DNA of 64,000 bases from Planococcus shixiaomingii (GCF_030413615.1 NZ_CP129236.1:232001-296000); one strand, 5' to 3'. Positions 48,562-58,517 are shown, counted from the first letter of the stretch. Notes: generated by a model not told the origin, from the sequence alone. A program made the numbers and translations.

Positions 48562-48991
48562 CGGGGAAATCCTTTGCTAGGATATTCCAGCCCCAAGCAG
48601 ATTTTTGTTTCTTCAAAATGGAAGAATCTTCTTTAAACGAAAGATCAGCTTTCAAAGAGCTTTTCGATTCTTGTTGCCTTTCGTATGCTGAAATTCTGCT
48701 GGTAAAATAGCCAAAGAATGTATCGGAAAATATAGTTGGCAGCAATGAATTGACCAATCTCAATCACTTAATGCGATGTTATGGCATTTTGTTCACTTGC
48801 TCTTCACAAATTGAGAATAGCTATGGCTAGATGATTTACAAATCGTTCCTAAAGAGTATAATAACAAGTGGAATGAAGCATCAATAAAAGATTTATTGAT
48901 TCATATGATGCAAGTCTTTTTACAAAAACAATCAGGTTTTACGCCATTGGAAACACACGTTTCCCGAGTTAACGAAGTAGGTGGTTAATAG
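48562..48991. other. Intergenic region with the tatC promoter
   Basis: 430 bases without a clear gene. A promoter TTTACA (48835-48840) and TATAAT (48857-48862), spacer 16, precedes tatC by 130 bases. A frame reading D-L-L-I-H-M-M-Q-V-F-L-Q-K from about 48890 to 48988 just before tatC has no ribosome site and could be a gene remnant. Otherwise nothing is recognised. Confidence 0.5.
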
Positions 48992-49729
48992 ATGGATAAG
49001 GAAGAAACAGTTGTCGAACACTTGGTGGAGCTAAGGAAGCGGCTAATTATTATTGCAGTAGCATTCGTCGTCTCTTTAGGAATAGGCTTTGCAACAGCTG
49101 GTAGAACCTTGCAGTTCCTTAAAGCGCAGCCGACAGCAGCCTATGTTGAATGGAACGTATTCGGGTTTACAGATGGAATCATGATATACTTCAAATGTGC
49201 ACTAATATTGGCTTTGTTAATCACGTTGCCAATTGCTTTGCACCAAATCTGGTTGTTTGTTAAGCCAGGCTTATCCGAGCAGGAAGCAAAAGGAACTTTC
49301 TTTTTCATCCCGGTTTCTTTCTTGTTGTTTATAGCCGGTATTAGCTTTAGTTATTTCATAATGTTTCCCATGATGTTGAATTTTATGTCCGACATCAACC
49401 AATCAATTGGGGCTACAGAAACATATGGGATGAACCAGTATTTTACGTTTATGTTTAACTTGATCATCCCGGTTGGTATTGTTTTCGAGATGCCGGTCGT
49501 CATTATGTTCTTGACGAAACTTGGGATTGTCACGCCAAGCTCGTTGCGGAAAATGCGGAAAATCGCCTATTTTGTATTGGTGGTAGTTGGCGTGTTAATC
49601 TCACCGCCAGACTTCATTTCAGATATATTGATCATCATTCCGTTGTTTGTCTTATTTGAAATCAGTATTTTTGTTTCCAGTTGGACATACAAAAGGAAAT
49701 TAAAATATTACGAAGAGCTTGCTAAATAA
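48992..49729 (+). CDS. tatC: Twin-arginine translocase subunit TatC
   Basis: 245 residues with six membrane helices. TatC motifs are [15 protein letters not shown] at the N-terminus, [33 protein letters not shown] and [22 protein letters not shown]. It binds the twin-arginine signal of folded export substrates. AGGTGG lies seven bases before the ATG. The order tatC then tatA is the reverse of the usual tatA-tatC order of Bacillus loci. No obvious Tat substrate gene is adjacent. Confidence 0.94.
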   Translation: MDKEETVVEHLVELRKRLIIIAVAFVVSLGIGFATAGRTLQFLKAQPTAAYVEWNVFGFTDGIMIYFKCALILALLITLPIALHQIWLFVKPGLSEQEAKGTFFFIPVSFLLFIAGISFSYFIMFPMMLNFMSDINQSIGATETYGMNQYFTFMFNLIIPVGIVFEMPVVIMFLTKLGIVTPSSLRKMRKIAYFVLVVVGVLISPPDFISDILIIIPLFVLFEISIFVSSWTYKRKLKYYEELAK

Positions 49730-49752
49730 ATAGATCCTCAGGAGGGAAACCC

Positions 49753-49968
49753 ATGCCAAATATCGGTGTACCAGGTTTAATCTTAATTCTTATCATTGCT
49801 TTGATCATTTTTGGACCAGCTAAATTGCCGCAACTAGGAAGAGCAGCTGGACAGACGTTGAGAGAATTCAAAAACTCGACAAAAGGCATCATGGACGATT
49901 CACCAGAAGATGACAAAAAAGATATTGATAAAGATAAAGTTGTAATTGAAAAGAAAAAAGAAATTTAA
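49753..49968 (+). CDS. tatA: Twin-arginine translocase subunit TatA
   Basis: 71 residues. One membrane helix ([36 protein letters not shown]) with the F-G-P hinge and following amphipathic helix is diagnostic; the tail is highly charged. It oligomerises into the export pore with TatC. GGAGGGAAA lies upstream, 23 bases after tatC, so they form an operon ended by a strong terminator. Confidence 0.94.
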   Translation: MPNIGVPGLILILIIALIIFGPAKLPQLGRAAGQTLREFKNSTKGIMDDSPEDDKKDIDKDKVVIEKKKEI

Positions 49969-49972
49969 TTAG

Positions 49973-50012
49973 ATAACCGCCTGTCGCTAATGCGACAGGC
50001 GGTTATTCTTTT
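49973..50012 (+). terminator. Terminator of tatCA
   Basis: ATAACCGCCTGTCGC/GCGACAGGCGGTTAT stem with T-rich end. A TATAAT at 50031-50036 for the next gene follows. Confidence 0.9.
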
Positions 50013-50064
50013 ATTTATCGCTAAACACGTTATAATAAAGAAAAAACTGAAAGTTGGGCGATTA

Positions 50065-51729
50065 ATGGCATTTACGGACTTGTCGATAGCGAAAGATGCA
50101 AAAATTATGCCGATTCAAGTTATTGGGAACCAAGCAGGAATTCCAGAGGATGCTTTAGAGTTATACGGAAAGTATAAAGCGAAGATTAATGTGGATTTAT
50201 TGCCGCCAGCCGAAAAGTTAGGGAAAGTGGTGCTCGTCACGGCGATCAGCCCGACCCCAGCTGGGGAAGGGAAATCGACTGTGACCGTCGGACTGGCCGA
50301 CGCGTTCAAACAACTTAACGAATCGGTAATTGTTGCGTTGCGGGAACCTTCGTTAGGACCTGTTATGGGTGTCAAAGGAGGCGCAACCGGTGGCGGTTTC
50401 GCGCAAGTATTGCCAATGGAAGACATTAATCTTCACTTTACTGGCGATATCCATGCCATTACTTCAGCCAACAATGCATTAGCTGCATTTATTGATAATC
50501 AGTTGCACCAAGGCAATCCATTAAATCTTGATCCGCGCAGAATCACTTGGAAGCGCGCATTGGATATGAATGACCGTGCGCTTCGCCAAGTGACAATTGG
50601 TCTTGGAGGCCCGGCACAAGGCATTCCACGGCAAGATGGATTTGATATAACGGTCGCTTCCGAAATTATGGCCGTATTATGCTTGGCGAGCTCTTTGGAA
50701 GACTTGAAAGAGCGCCTTGCTCAAATGGTGATCGGTTATACGTATGATAAAGAACCGGTTCTTGTACGGGACTTAGGTGTAGAAGGAGCACTTGCGCTGC
50801 TGTTGAAAGATGCGTTCAAACCAAACTTGGTGCAAACGATTGAAGGCACACCAGCAATCATCCACGGCGGACCGTTCGCCAATATTGCCCATGGCTGCAA
50901 TTCGTTGATGGCAACGAATACAGCACGCCAATTGGCTGATATCGTCGTAACGGAAGCCGGGTTTGGAGCGGATTTGGGTGCTGAGAAATTTATGCATATC
51001 AAATCGAGAAAAGGCGGTTTTAATCCGGATGCAGTCGTTATTGTAGCCACAGTCCGCGCTTTGAAAATGCATGGCGGAATTGCAAAAACGATACTAAATG
51101 AAGCGAACAGTGATGCAGTTGGGCGTGGAATGGTCAATCTGGCAAAACATGTAGATACCATCCGCCAATTTGGCATAGAGCCAGTTGTGGCGTTAAATCG
51201 TTTTATTACGGATACACCGGAAGAAATTGCGGAAATCATGGACTGGGCAAAAGCGGAAGGCGTAGCGATTGCGTTGACTAATGTCTGGGAACAAGGCGGA
51301 AAAGGCGGATTGGAGCTGGCGAAACTTGTGAAAGAAGAGCTAGAGCGGCCGACAAACTTCGCCTTCCTTTATGAGGAGACCGATTCGGTAGAAGAAAAAC
51401 TCCGGGCCATCGTTCAGAAAGTGTATGGCGGAGCCGATGTTCTTCTATCCGACCAAGCACAAAAACAATTAGCGAACATTAAAAAATACGGTTGGGATGA
51501 ATTGCCGATTTGCATGGCAAAAACACAATATTCCTTGTCGGACCAGCCGAAATTGCTTGGGCGCCCAGAAGGCTTTACAATTACCATCCGGGAAATTATG
51601 CCGAAGCTTGGTGCTGGCTTCTTGGTATGCTTGACCGGTGACATCATGACGATGCCGGGCTTGCCAAAACAGCCGGCAGCTTTGAAAATGGATGTAGGGG
51701 CAGACGGGGAAGCAATCGGTCTGTTTTAA
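50065..51729 (+). CDS. fhs: Formate-tetrahydrofolate ligase
   Basis: 554 residues from ATG 50065; the open frame to 49990 runs back through the terminator. Its ribosome site is poor (AAGTTGGG). The P-loop-like [56 protein letters not shown] and the C-terminal [17 protein letters not shown] are signature blocks. It makes 10-formyl-THF from formate, ATP and THF, feeding purine and initiator-tRNA formylation. Monocistronic. Confidence 0.94.
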   Translation: MAFTDLSIAKDAKIMPIQVIGNQAGIPEDALELYGKYKAKINVDLLPPAEKLGKVVLVTAISPTPAGEGKSTVTVGLADAFKQLNESVIVALREPSLGPVMGVKGGATGGGFAQVLPMEDINLHFTGDIHAITSANNALAAFIDNQLHQGNPLNLDPRRITWKRALDMNDRALRQVTIGLGGPAQGIPRQDGFDITVASEIMAVLCLASSLEDLKERLAQMVIGYTYDKEPVLVRDLGVEGALALLLKDAFKPNLVQTIEGTPAIIHGGPFANIAHGCNSLMATNTARQLADIVVTEAGFGADLGAEKFMHIKSRKGGFNPDAVVIVATVRALKMHGGIAKTILNEANSDAVGRGMVNLAKHVDTIRQFGIEPVVALNRFITDTPEEIAEIMDWAKAEGVAIALTNVWEQGGKGGLELAKLVKEELERPTNFAFLYEETDSVEEKLRAIVQKVYGGADVLLSDQAQKQLANIKKYGWDELPICMAKTQYSLSDQPKLLGRPEGFTITIREIMPKLGAGFLVCLTGDIMTMPGLPKQPAALKMDVGADGEAIGLF

Positions 51730-51737
51730 AATGAATG

Positions 51738-51773
51738 AAAAGCCCAGAAGCGTTGCTGCTTTTGGGCTTTTTT
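51738..51773 (+). terminator. Terminator of fhs
   Basis: AAAAGCCCAGAAGC/GCTTTTGGGCTTTT stem (with G-U/mismatch) and T-run. Confidence 0.85.
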
Positions 51774-51789
51774 GATAAAAGGAGGACGT

Positions 51790-52017
51790 ATGGATACAAA
51801 CCATTACGTAACTGTTATTGATTTTGTGGAACAGGGACAGTCGCTTTATGTACAAGTGGAAGTTTTTGACGGGCTAACAGAAAAGCGATATCGCGAGGAA
51901 GTTCGTTTCTTGGATGATCTTCTTTACGGCGAATTGGTGCACCCGACGAAATCACCATTATCTGAACCATGCCGCGTAGTGACGGTTGAATACTTGAAAA
52001 ACCACTTTGGGCGCTAG
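51790..52017 (+). CDS. Small hypothetical protein
   Basis: 75 residues from ATG 51790, with AAAAGGAGGA five bases upstream; the frame to 51772 overlaps the terminator. Pattern: two strands (YVTVIDFVEQGQSLYVQVEVFDG), an acidic helix (KRYREEVRFLDDLLYGEL) and a C-terminal strand-helix. No family recognised. Its last codons lie in a terminator stem. Confidence 0.65.
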   Translation: MDTNHYVTVIDFVEQGQSLYVQVEVFDGLTEKRYREEVRFLDDLLYGELVHPTKSPLSEPCRVVTVEYLKNHFGR

Positions 52018-52032
52018 CCCGAAGTGGTTTTT
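51997..52032. terminator. Bidirectional terminator
   Basis: AAAACCACTTTGGGC pairs with GCCCGAAGTGGTTTT, shared with the converging threonine aldolase gene. Confidence 0.85.
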
Positions 52033-52037
52033 GTTTG

Positions 52038-53066
52038 TCAGACAAACACTTTTTGGACTGTAGCTAAAAAAAGGTCGACGTCTTCAGCGGTTGTATCAAA
52101 CGATGTGACAAGCCGGATTTCGTTTTTATCGGAATTCCAAAGAGCGAAGGCATAGAACTTTTGCAATTGCTGGATTTGCTCAACCGGCACACTGGCGAAG
52201 ACAGCGTTGGATTCGACCGGCTGCGTGAGAGTGATGCCGGGAAGTTTCTGTAATCCTTCAGCAAGACGGAGAGCCATACGGTTTGCTTGAGTGGCATTTT
52301 CAAGCCACAAATTATCGGTTAACAAGCGCTCAAATTGAGCGGAGATGAACCGCATTTTGGATCCTAGTTGCATTCCTTGCTTGCGGATGTATTTTAATTC
52401 GGATGAGAATTCTTTGCGGAGACAAACTAACGCTTCGCCGATCATCAAGCCATTTTTGGTGCCTCCAAAAGATAGCATGTCAATGCCCGCGTCCGTGGTC
52501 ATTTCTTTGAATGTGCATCCAAGAAAAGCTGCCGCGTTGCTGATTCGCGCGCCATCCATATGAACATATAAGCCGTTGGCATGGGCGAAAGAAGTGAGTT
52601 CTTTTATTTCATCGATCGTGTAGACGGTTCCGAGTTCTGTGCACTGTGAAATGGAGATTGCTTTTGGCTGGCTGCGGTGTTGAGAGCCGATATGGGCCAA
52701 TTGCTGTTCAATTTGCGGAACAGTAAGTTTGCCGTCTGCAGAAGGAACCGTCAACAGCTTCCCGCCGATAAACCCTTCAGCGGCCCCGCCTTCATCAGCG
52801 TTTATATGAGCACCTTCGGTGCAAATGATGGCTTGATGAGAACGGACCATCGCCTTCAGCCCAACCACATTGGCGCCAGTGCCGTTAAAAACAAAAAGTA
52901 CGTCACTTTCTTCGCCGAAATGTTCATGGAACTTTGATGCAACGTTCAAGCTGAAAGCGTCATCGCCGTATGCCGGGGCATGCCCGTCATTAGCTTCTAA
53001 CAGAGCTTCGAAAATTGAGGGATGAATACCTGAGTTATTGTCACTTGCAAACATTTTTTTCGTCAT
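52038..53066 (-). CDS. Low-specificity threonine aldolase family PLP enzyme
   Basis: 342 residues with AAAGGAGGCGA upstream. Fold-type I PLP enzyme of the beta-eliminating lyase/LtaE group: FASDNNSGIHPSIFEALLEAN, YGDDAFSLNVASKF, HINADEGGAAEGFIGGKL, VHMDGARISNAAAFLGC and the Schiff-base Lys in LSFGGTKNGLMIGEAL. It splits threonine or allo-threonine to glycine and acetaldehyde. It lies next to fhs, another one-carbon/glycine enzyme, but on the opposite strand. Confidence 0.9.
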   Translation of the reverse strand: MTKKMFASDNNSGIHPSIFEALLEANDGHAPAYGDDAFSLNVASKFHEHFGEESDVLFVFNGTGANVVGLKAMVRSHQAIICTEGAHINADEGGAAEGFIGGKLLTVPSADGKLTVPQIEQQLAHIGSQHRSQPKAISISQCTELGTVYTIDEIKELTSFAHANGLYVHMDGARISNAAAFLGCTFKEMTTDAGIDMLSFGGTKNGLMIGEALVCLRKEFSSELKYIRKQGMQLGSKMRFISAQFERLLTDNLWLENATQANRMALRLAEGLQKLPGITLTQPVESNAVFASVPVEQIQQLQKFYAFALWNSDKNEIRLVTSFDTTAEDVDLFLATVQKVFV

Positions 53067-53239
53067 GAAAATCGCCTCCTTTTTGTAGTTTAAAACACTT
53101 TGTTAAGGCCGCATAGTTATTGTGCTGCAAAAGTGGTAATAAAAACTACAATTATCAGAAAAAAAAATTTACTTTTAGACGGAAATGATAGAATGGCACT
53201 AGGATAAAAAATGGGGCACTTTGAGGAAGGGGCAGCCTG

Positions 53240-54520
53240 ATGAAGTTTCAATCGACGAATAAAGACCGGGTATCTATTGATTTAACTGTCTATCAAAAAG
53301 GCTTTGGTACAGTAAAAGATGTGCGCCGAATTGCCAGCGATAAAGAAATCTCCGAAGTTCATTTCTTGGATATTGCCGATCAGATTGAAAGCGAGACCAT
53401 TTTGGTAAAAGGCTTTAAAGAACTGGAACGAAACTACGAGAATGGTTTCATCAATACAGATCAACTGTTGGAAAAGTATATTGGCCAAGTAGCGACTTTG
53501 CGTAATGAGAAATTTCGAGATGATTTGCAAATCAGGCTTTTGAGCACGTCGGGCGGCGTAGTTGGAGAGCGGGTAGATACAAAAGAAATTATTGTCAATC
53601 CGCTGGGGCAGCTCATTCTTCCTCCGTTGCCGGAAAACTTAACGGTAAGACCCGCTCTAATATTGAAAGTAGTCCCCCAAACATTCAAAGGCGATGTCCG
53701 ACTATCGTATTTAACCCAGGGCATTGAGTGGAAGGTGACTTATATAGCAGAAATCCAAGGAACTGCGCTTCACTTAGCGGGATTGATGCAGCTGCGCAAT
53801 CAAAGCGGCACTGACTTTTTTGATACAGCAATAAAACTTATAGCAGGGCAAATTAATCACAGTTCAGCTGGAATTGGACGGCCCTATGAAATGGAGCTGT
53901 TTAAAAGCTCGGCGAGCAGCCCTGAATTCAGCGGGCAACCTTTTGCTGATCATCACGTATATAAGCTGGAACGCAAAGTGGACTTGTTGCATGGCCAAAC
54001 GAAGCAGATCCAACTTCTAGAGGCACAGGTGGTTTCATTCCGTAAAGTATATGAAGTAAGCAATTCAAATGAACAGGTACGGATAAAAATAGAGTTTGAC
54101 AATGTGGAAGCAAATGGCCTTGGAATTCCGTTGCCAGCGGGAACAGTAAAAATTTTCGAACAAGATACAGACAGCGAGTTGGAATTCACCGGAGAAGATC
54201 AAGTCAGCCATACAGCAAAAGACGGTAAACTGTCGATCAGTATTGGAGAAGCATTTGATATTACTTGCAAAAGCCGAGAGAAAAAACGGGAATTGAAGGA
54301 CGGCATTGAATACGTGACTCATCGGTATGACCTTAAAAACGGAAAGGAGGAAAATGTCCGTATCCATATCTGCCATTCTATTTACGATCCTGTGTGGCAA
54401 ATGGAAACTTCGTCGCACGACTACCAAATCAAGAGTTCAAACGAAGTAGAATTTATCATCCGTGTGGTTTCCGGAAAATCTGCAGCAGTTGACTTTACGT
54501 ATCAAATTGACCGGCATTAA
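53240..54520 (+). CDS. DUF4139 domain protein
   Basis: 426 residues with GGAAGGGG upstream. An N-terminal strand-rich part (DRVSIDLTVYQKGFGTVKDVRRI) and a central-to-C-terminal DUF4139 region are seen: YLTQGIEWKVTYIAEIQGTALHLAGLMQLRNQSGTDFFDTAIKLIAGQIN, GIPLPAGTVKIFEQDTDSELEFTGED, KKRELKDGIEYVTHRYDLKNGKEENVRI. There is no signal peptide. DUF4139 proteins are beta-rich and of unknown role. It is preceded by 170 AT-rich bases and followed by its own terminator. Confidence 0.87.
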   Translation: MKFQSTNKDRVSIDLTVYQKGFGTVKDVRRIASDKEISEVHFLDIADQIESETILVKGFKELERNYENGFINTDQLLEKYIGQVATLRNEKFRDDLQIRLLSTSGGVVGERVDTKEIIVNPLGQLILPPLPENLTVRPALILKVVPQTFKGDVRLSYLTQGIEWKVTYIAEIQGTALHLAGLMQLRNQSGTDFFDTAIKLIAGQINHSSAGIGRPYEMELFKSSASSPEFSGQPFADHHVYKLERKVDLLHGQTKQIQLLEAQVVSFRKVYEVSNSNEQVRIKIEFDNVEANGLGIPLPAGTVKIFEQDTDSELEFTGEDQVSHTAKDGKLSISIGEAFDITCKSREKKRELKDGIEYVTHRYDLKNGKEENVRIHICHSIYDPVWQMETSSHDYQIKSSNEVEFIIRVVSGKSAAVDFTYQIDRH

Positions 54521-54529
54521 TGGAATAAG

Positions 54530-54562
54530 AAAAGGCAGATGCTTTTTAATCTGCTTTTTTTT
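54530..54562 (+). terminator. Terminator of the DUF4139 gene
   Basis: GCAGAT/ATCTGC stem extended by AAA/TTT with a run of eight T. Confidence 0.75.
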
Positions 54563-54626
54563 GGATTTCAACGAAAACGATTTGCTTTTATGCAAAAAAA
54601 GTGTTTTACTATTCGTGTACATTAAA

Positions 54627-54641
54627 TATCCATAATGGATA
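54627..54641 (+). promoter_or_regulatory. Perfect 7-1-7 operator palindrome ahead of the Rrf2 gene
   Basis: TATCCAT-A-ATGGATA, 33 bases before the Rrf2 ATG and inside its likely promoter. Rrf2 regulators bind such short dyads and usually control themselves. Confidence 0.75.
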
Positions 54642-54673
54642 AATGAAATAGATAAATGGTGAGGTGATAAGAC

Positions 54674-55141
54674 ATGCAGTTGACAAAAGGGGTAGAGCAA
54701 GCAATCTGCATTATCGTATTGCTAGCAACCCAAGAAAGCAGTGCTCCATTAGCATCCGATGAAATCAGCAGGCGTTTAGGCGTTTCGCCATCTTATTTGA
54801 AAAAAATCACTAGAAAGCTGGCAGTGCAAGGAATTGTGCTGTCGGTCTCAGGGACTAACGGGGGCGTTTCGCTGGCCAAGCCGTTGAAAGAAGTGACGAT
54901 GCTGCACCTAATTGAAGCGATGGAAGGGCCAATTGCTATGTATCCAGACACCGGCCTGATTAGTCGTGCTTTCCCTGATGCGCAAAATGCAGAACGCGGA
55001 CAAGACGTGCTGCGCAAAGTTTTTCGTCAGGCCGATCAGTTAATGGTTGATTATTTTTCGAAAGTAACAGCAGCAGATCTGCTGGAAGAAGGCCTAGGAA
55101 CAACAGAATTGCCAAGGCTCGATTGGAACAGACACTCTTGA
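54674..55141 (+). CDS. Rrf2-family regulator without Fe-S cysteines
   Basis: 155 residues with GAGGTGATAAG upstream. The winged helix (TKGVEQAICIIVLLATQ ... SDEISRRLGVSPSYLKKITRKLAVQGIVLSVSGTNGGVSLAKPLKEVTMLHLIEAMEGP) is classic Rrf2. Only one Cys is present (residue 12), so it cannot hold the three-Cys cluster of IscR or NsrR. It resembles the YwnA/HypR-type Rrf2 proteins of Bacilli. It probably represses itself and the adjacent yhgE-like gene 34 bases downstream. Confidence 0.9.
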   Translation: MQLTKGVEQAICIIVLLATQESSAPLASDEISRRLGVSPSYLKKITRKLAVQGIVLSVSGTNGGVSLAKPLKEVTMLHLIEAMEGPIAMYPDTGLISRAFPDAQNAERGQDVLRKVFRQADQLMVDYFSKVTAADLLEEGLGTTELPRLDWNRHS

Positions 55142-55175
55142 GCGATAGATTAAATAGAGAACGGGATGAGAAAAA

Positions 55176-58016
55176 ATGAAGATGATGAAACAGGAGTGGA
55201 AGCAATTGCTTGCTAAGCCGCTCCTGATTGGAACGATGATTGTATTGATGTTTATTCCTATAATTTATGGCGGTTTTTTTCTAGGGTCATCATGGGATCC
55301 GTACGGAAAGACAGAGCTGCTGCCAGTTGCCGTCGTTAATGAAGACCAACCAGCTGAATATGAAGGGAAAACTTTATCATTGGGCCAGGACCTAGCAGAT
55401 AAATTGAAGGAAAACAATGATTTGGAATGGCATTTTACGGATGCAAAAGAAGCTGAACGCGGTATGGAAGATGGCCGCTATTTTATGGTGCTGACCATAC
55501 CGGAAGATTTTTCATTCAATGCTTCAACGGCTACAGGCGTTCAGCCCAAACCGATGAATCTGCAATTCGAGACCAATCCGGGACGCAGTTTTTTTGCTGA
55601 AGCTGTCAGCAAACAGGCTACAGAATCTATTCGGAAAGAAATTGCAGAAAACATTACCCAAGAATATGTCAAAGCGGTGTTTGAGCAAATTGAAACGATT
55701 GGCAGCGGCATGGAAGAGGCGGCTGAAGGAGCAGGACAGCTGGAAGCAGGCTCGGCTGAATTGGCAGAAGGAAATGCTAAACTTACAGAAAGTCTGGCTA
55801 AATTGGCTGTTGGCACCTTGAATTTTCAGGAAGGCGCAGGCCAATTGGAAGTAGGCGTCCAACAATTTGCAGATGGTGCATTGCAGTTGAATGCCGGAGC
55901 GCAGCAACTGAATGACGGAATTTTTGCCTATACTCAAGGCGTTGGCAGTTTGCAGGCGGGAATCGGTGGACTTGCCGAAGGAGCTTCCAAGCTAAACAGC
56001 AGCGGATCAGCGCTTGTACAAGGATCCAACAACTTGGCAAACGGCCTCAGTTCGCTTTTGCCAGGTGCTCAAAAGCTGAACAGCGGGCTTTCGGAAGCTG
56101 AAACCGGCAGCAGCCAATTGAATGCAGGATTACATGAACTAGAAGCGCAAACCCAACAACTTGCCGACCCGTCTTCCGGGATTGGCCAATTGGTTGCCGG
56201 CCAGCAGTCGCTGAATGCGGGACTGGAAGAATTGGAAAACGGCAGCAAATCGCTTGAAGATGGCTTATCCGCATTGAACGGTCAATTGCCGGCTTCAGAC
56301 AAGATCGCCAGTCTGCAACAAGGACTGGCGGGAATTCAAGAGGGTCTCAGCCAATTGAATCACTCGGTTACCGCTGGCAGCGGTGCCGGTGTTTCAGATC
56401 TGCAGGCAAATCTGGGAGCGGCTCAGCAGGCGCTGGAAAATCTGCAAAGCGCAAACAGTTCCAATGCAGTTGGCGCATTAGAAGAAACTTCGGTGTATTC
56501 TACTTTAACGCCAGAGCAGCAAGCTGAACTATCCGCAGCGATCAGCCAAAGCGATGAAGATCAACAAGCAGCACAGCAAACTGCTCTTGAAAGCTTGTCA
56601 GCCAACTTAACCGCTGTTTCAAACAATTTAAACGAAACGGTCATTCCGGCATTTCAATCGCTTGGCAACTTGCCAGCTCAAGTGGCAGGATTGAACCAGG
56701 CTGCTGATCAAGTTGCTCCAGCAGCAAGTGAGGCTTTGAATGGCTATGCCTCTGTGCACAATGCCCTTAGCAACAACTTAATTCCAGGGGCTTCGGCTTT
56801 GACGGGCGGAATTGCCGAAGCCGAGAAAGGCAGCAGTTCTTTGCTTGCAGGAACAACGGAAGCCGCAGAAAAAATTCCGCAGCTTGCAGATGCTGTAAAT
56901 CGCTTGGCGCAGGGAAGCGACTCATTGAATGACGGCGTGTCAGCTCTTGCCTTTGGTTCTTCAGGGTTGGTGCAAGGCGCAAGTGAGCTGCAGCAAGGCT
57001 CGGAACAATTGAAAGAAGGTACAACCGCTTATGCAGCAGGCGTCAGTAAAGTTGCCGAAGGAGCAAGCCAGCTTCAAGAAGGTTCGAACAAACTGGTGGC
57101 TAATTCCGAAGGATTGAATGCAGGTGCAGGTGATTTGAAAGAAGGCACAAGCCAGCTTGTTGACGGGCTTCCTGCACTCTCGAACGGTGCTGGTGAACTT
57201 TCAAATGGCGCCAGTACAATTCATGGTGGAGTAGATGCTCTTGGTGAGGGCTCTGAAGAAATCGGCGGAGGAATCGGGCAGTTAACAGAAGGATCGGCTC
57301 AATTGGCAAGCAGCCTTAGCGATGGTTCTGAAGAAATCAAAGATGCCCGATTGGCGGACGCTAATATTGAAATGATTGCGGCGCCTGCAACAGCTACCGA
57401 GAACCAGCTTAGCGACGTACCAAACTATGGTCATGCGCTGGCTCCATATATTCTATCGCTCGGATTATATGTTGGCGCTTTGTCGTTCAACTTAGTGTTC
57501 CCGATCAATGCTCCGGCAGGGCGTCCGACTTCCGGAACTGCTTGGTGGCTCAGTAAGTTCTCGCTCGGCTTGGTCCAAGCGACAGCTTCGGCGTTAATCG
57601 TCGATGCTATTATGCTATTCGGTTTTAAGCTGCAGGTCCTGCATGTCGGAGAGTTTATTGCCATTTCGATTGTGACGTCTCTTGCTTACATGTTTTTGAT
57701 TATGTTCCTCAGCATGACGCTTGGAAACCCAGGCCGCTTTTTAGCGATGATCATTCTTGTTGTTCAGCTGGGAGCAAGCGGCGGGACTTTCCCGGTCGAA
57801 TTGACCAATTCATTTTTCCAAACCATGCATAACTTGGTGCCAATGAGCTACGCATTGCTTGGATTCCGCGAAGCAATGTCTTCGGCTTACGGCACTGAAA
57901 CATTCATATCGAGTGCACTGGTGTTAGCGGGCTTTATCGTAACCTTTAACGTGTTGCTGTGGCTGGTGCTGAGTGTTAGAACCCGCAAGCAATTGAAAAC
58001 AGTGGAAGCAAATTAA
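55176..58016 (+). CDS. yhgE: YhgE/Pip-family ABC-2-like membrane protein
   Basis: 946 residues. One N-terminal membrane helix (LLIGTMIVLMFIPIIYGGFFLGSSWDPYGK) is followed by a YhgE N-domain (VAVVNEDQPAEYEGKTLSLG). A roughly 580-residue extracellular stalk (about 180-725) is built of heptad-like A-x-x-L-x-x-G units. Five C-terminal membrane helices (about 755-940) with FPVELTNSFFQTMHNLVPMSYALLGFREAMS complete it. The family includes the lactococcal phage-infection protein Pip and is related to EsaA of type VII secretion. Transport of a lipid or export help is possible. Confidence 0.9.
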   Translation: MKMMKQEWKQLLAKPLLIGTMIVLMFIPIIYGGFFLGSSWDPYGKTELLPVAVVNEDQPAEYEGKTLSLGQDLADKLKENNDLEWHFTDAKEAERGMEDGRYFMVLTIPEDFSFNASTATGVQPKPMNLQFETNPGRSFFAEAVSKQATESIRKEIAENITQEYVKAVFEQIETIGSGMEEAAEGAGQLEAGSAELAEGNAKLTESLAKLAVGTLNFQEGAGQLEVGVQQFADGALQLNAGAQQLNDGIFAYTQGVGSLQAGIGGLAEGASKLNSSGSALVQGSNNLANGLSSLLPGAQKLNSGLSEAETGSSQLNAGLHELEAQTQQLADPSSGIGQLVAGQQSLNAGLEELENGSKSLEDGLSALNGQLPASDKIASLQQGLAGIQEGLSQLNHSVTAGSGAGVSDLQANLGAAQQALENLQSANSSNAVGALEETSVYSTLTPEQQAELSAAISQSDEDQQAAQQTALESLSANLTAVSNNLNETVIPAFQSLGNLPAQVAGLNQAADQVAPAASEALNGYASVHNALSNNLIPGASALTGGIAEAEKGSSSLLAGTTEAAEKIPQLADAVNRLAQGSDSLNDGVSALAFGSSGLVQGASELQQGSEQLKEGTTAYAAGVSKVAEGASQLQEGSNKLVANSEGLNAGAGDLKEGTSQLVDGLPALSNGAGELSNGASTIHGGVDALGEGSEEIGGGIGQLTEGSAQLASSLSDGSEEIKDARLADANIEMIAAPATATENQLSDVPNYGHALAPYILSLGLYVGALSFNLVFPINAPAGRPTSGTAWWLSKFSLGLVQATASALIVDAIMLFGFKLQVLHVGEFIAISIVTSLAYMFLIMFLSMTLGNPGRFLAMIILVVQLGASGGTFPVELTNSFFQTMHNLVPMSYALLGFREAMSSAYGTETFISSALVLAGFIVTFNVLLWLVLSVRTRKQLKTVEAN

Positions 58017-58017
58017 A

Positions 58018-58056
58018 CAAAAAAGGACTGCGTAGATTTTATGCAGTCCTTTTTAT
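58018..58056. terminator. Bidirectional terminator
   Basis: AAAAGGACTGC/GCAGTCCTTTT stem between yhgE and the converging GNAT gene. Confidence 0.85.
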
Positions 58057-58517
58057 TTCACGGTAAAGGCCATTACTTCCTCGTGTTCATCAAAAACCTC
58101 CCCGGTCAGACTGAAACCGAAGCGGAGGTAAAGGTTACGTGCTGCATTGTTATCTTTATGGACGGTCAGCCGGATTTCCTGGCATTCGTTGAACTGCGCT
58201 GTTATCCAGCGCACCATCTCAGCAAGAGCGGCTTTGCCGTATCCTTTCCCTTGATGCTTTTCATCAATCAAGAACCCGTTGATCCAATACATATTATTCG
58301 TCCCTTTTTCGTAGGCATGCATGATGAATCCGACCATTTCGTGGTGATTATAAACGGCAAAAGGCAAATAAGTGACCCCTTCGCCATCCGGTTTGATGGC
58401 GATTTTTGCCAGCGATACCGCTACGGCGGGAGTGAACTGCTGCTGAGCTTCTTTTACTTGGAGTGCCATGGCTTCTTGCCAATTATCTCGCGTAACAGGC
58501 TGTAAACTAAGATTCAT
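58053..58517 (-). CDS. GNAT-family acetyltransferase, spermine/spermidine-type (BltD-like)
   Basis: 154 residues, GAGGTG before the ATG. The sequence MNLSLQPVTRDNWQEAMALQV, VGFIMHAYEKGTNNMYWINGFLIDEKHQGKGYGKAALAEMVRWI and VHKDNNAARNLYLRFGFSLTGEVFDEHEEVMAF follows the BltD/PaiA-like diamine acetyltransferase pattern, with motif A at Q-G-K-G-Y-G-K. A polyamine substrate is plausible but not shown. Confidence 0.87.
   Translation of the reverse strand: MNLSLQPVTRDNWQEAMALQVKEAQQQFTPAVAVSLAKIAIKPDGEGVTYLPFAVYNHHEMVGFIMHAYEKGTNNMYWINGFLIDEKHQGKGYGKAALAEMVRWITAQFNECQEIRLTVHKDNNAARNLYLRFGFSLTGEVFDEHEEVMAFTVK

Noticed and set aside
48890..48988. Small gene just before tatC
   Set aside because: The frame has no ribosome site and no usable upstream start; kept only as a possible remnant in the gap entry.
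58041..58505. 154-codon plus-strand frame
   Set aside because: Exact antisense of a clear GNAT gene with motif A on the minus strand.
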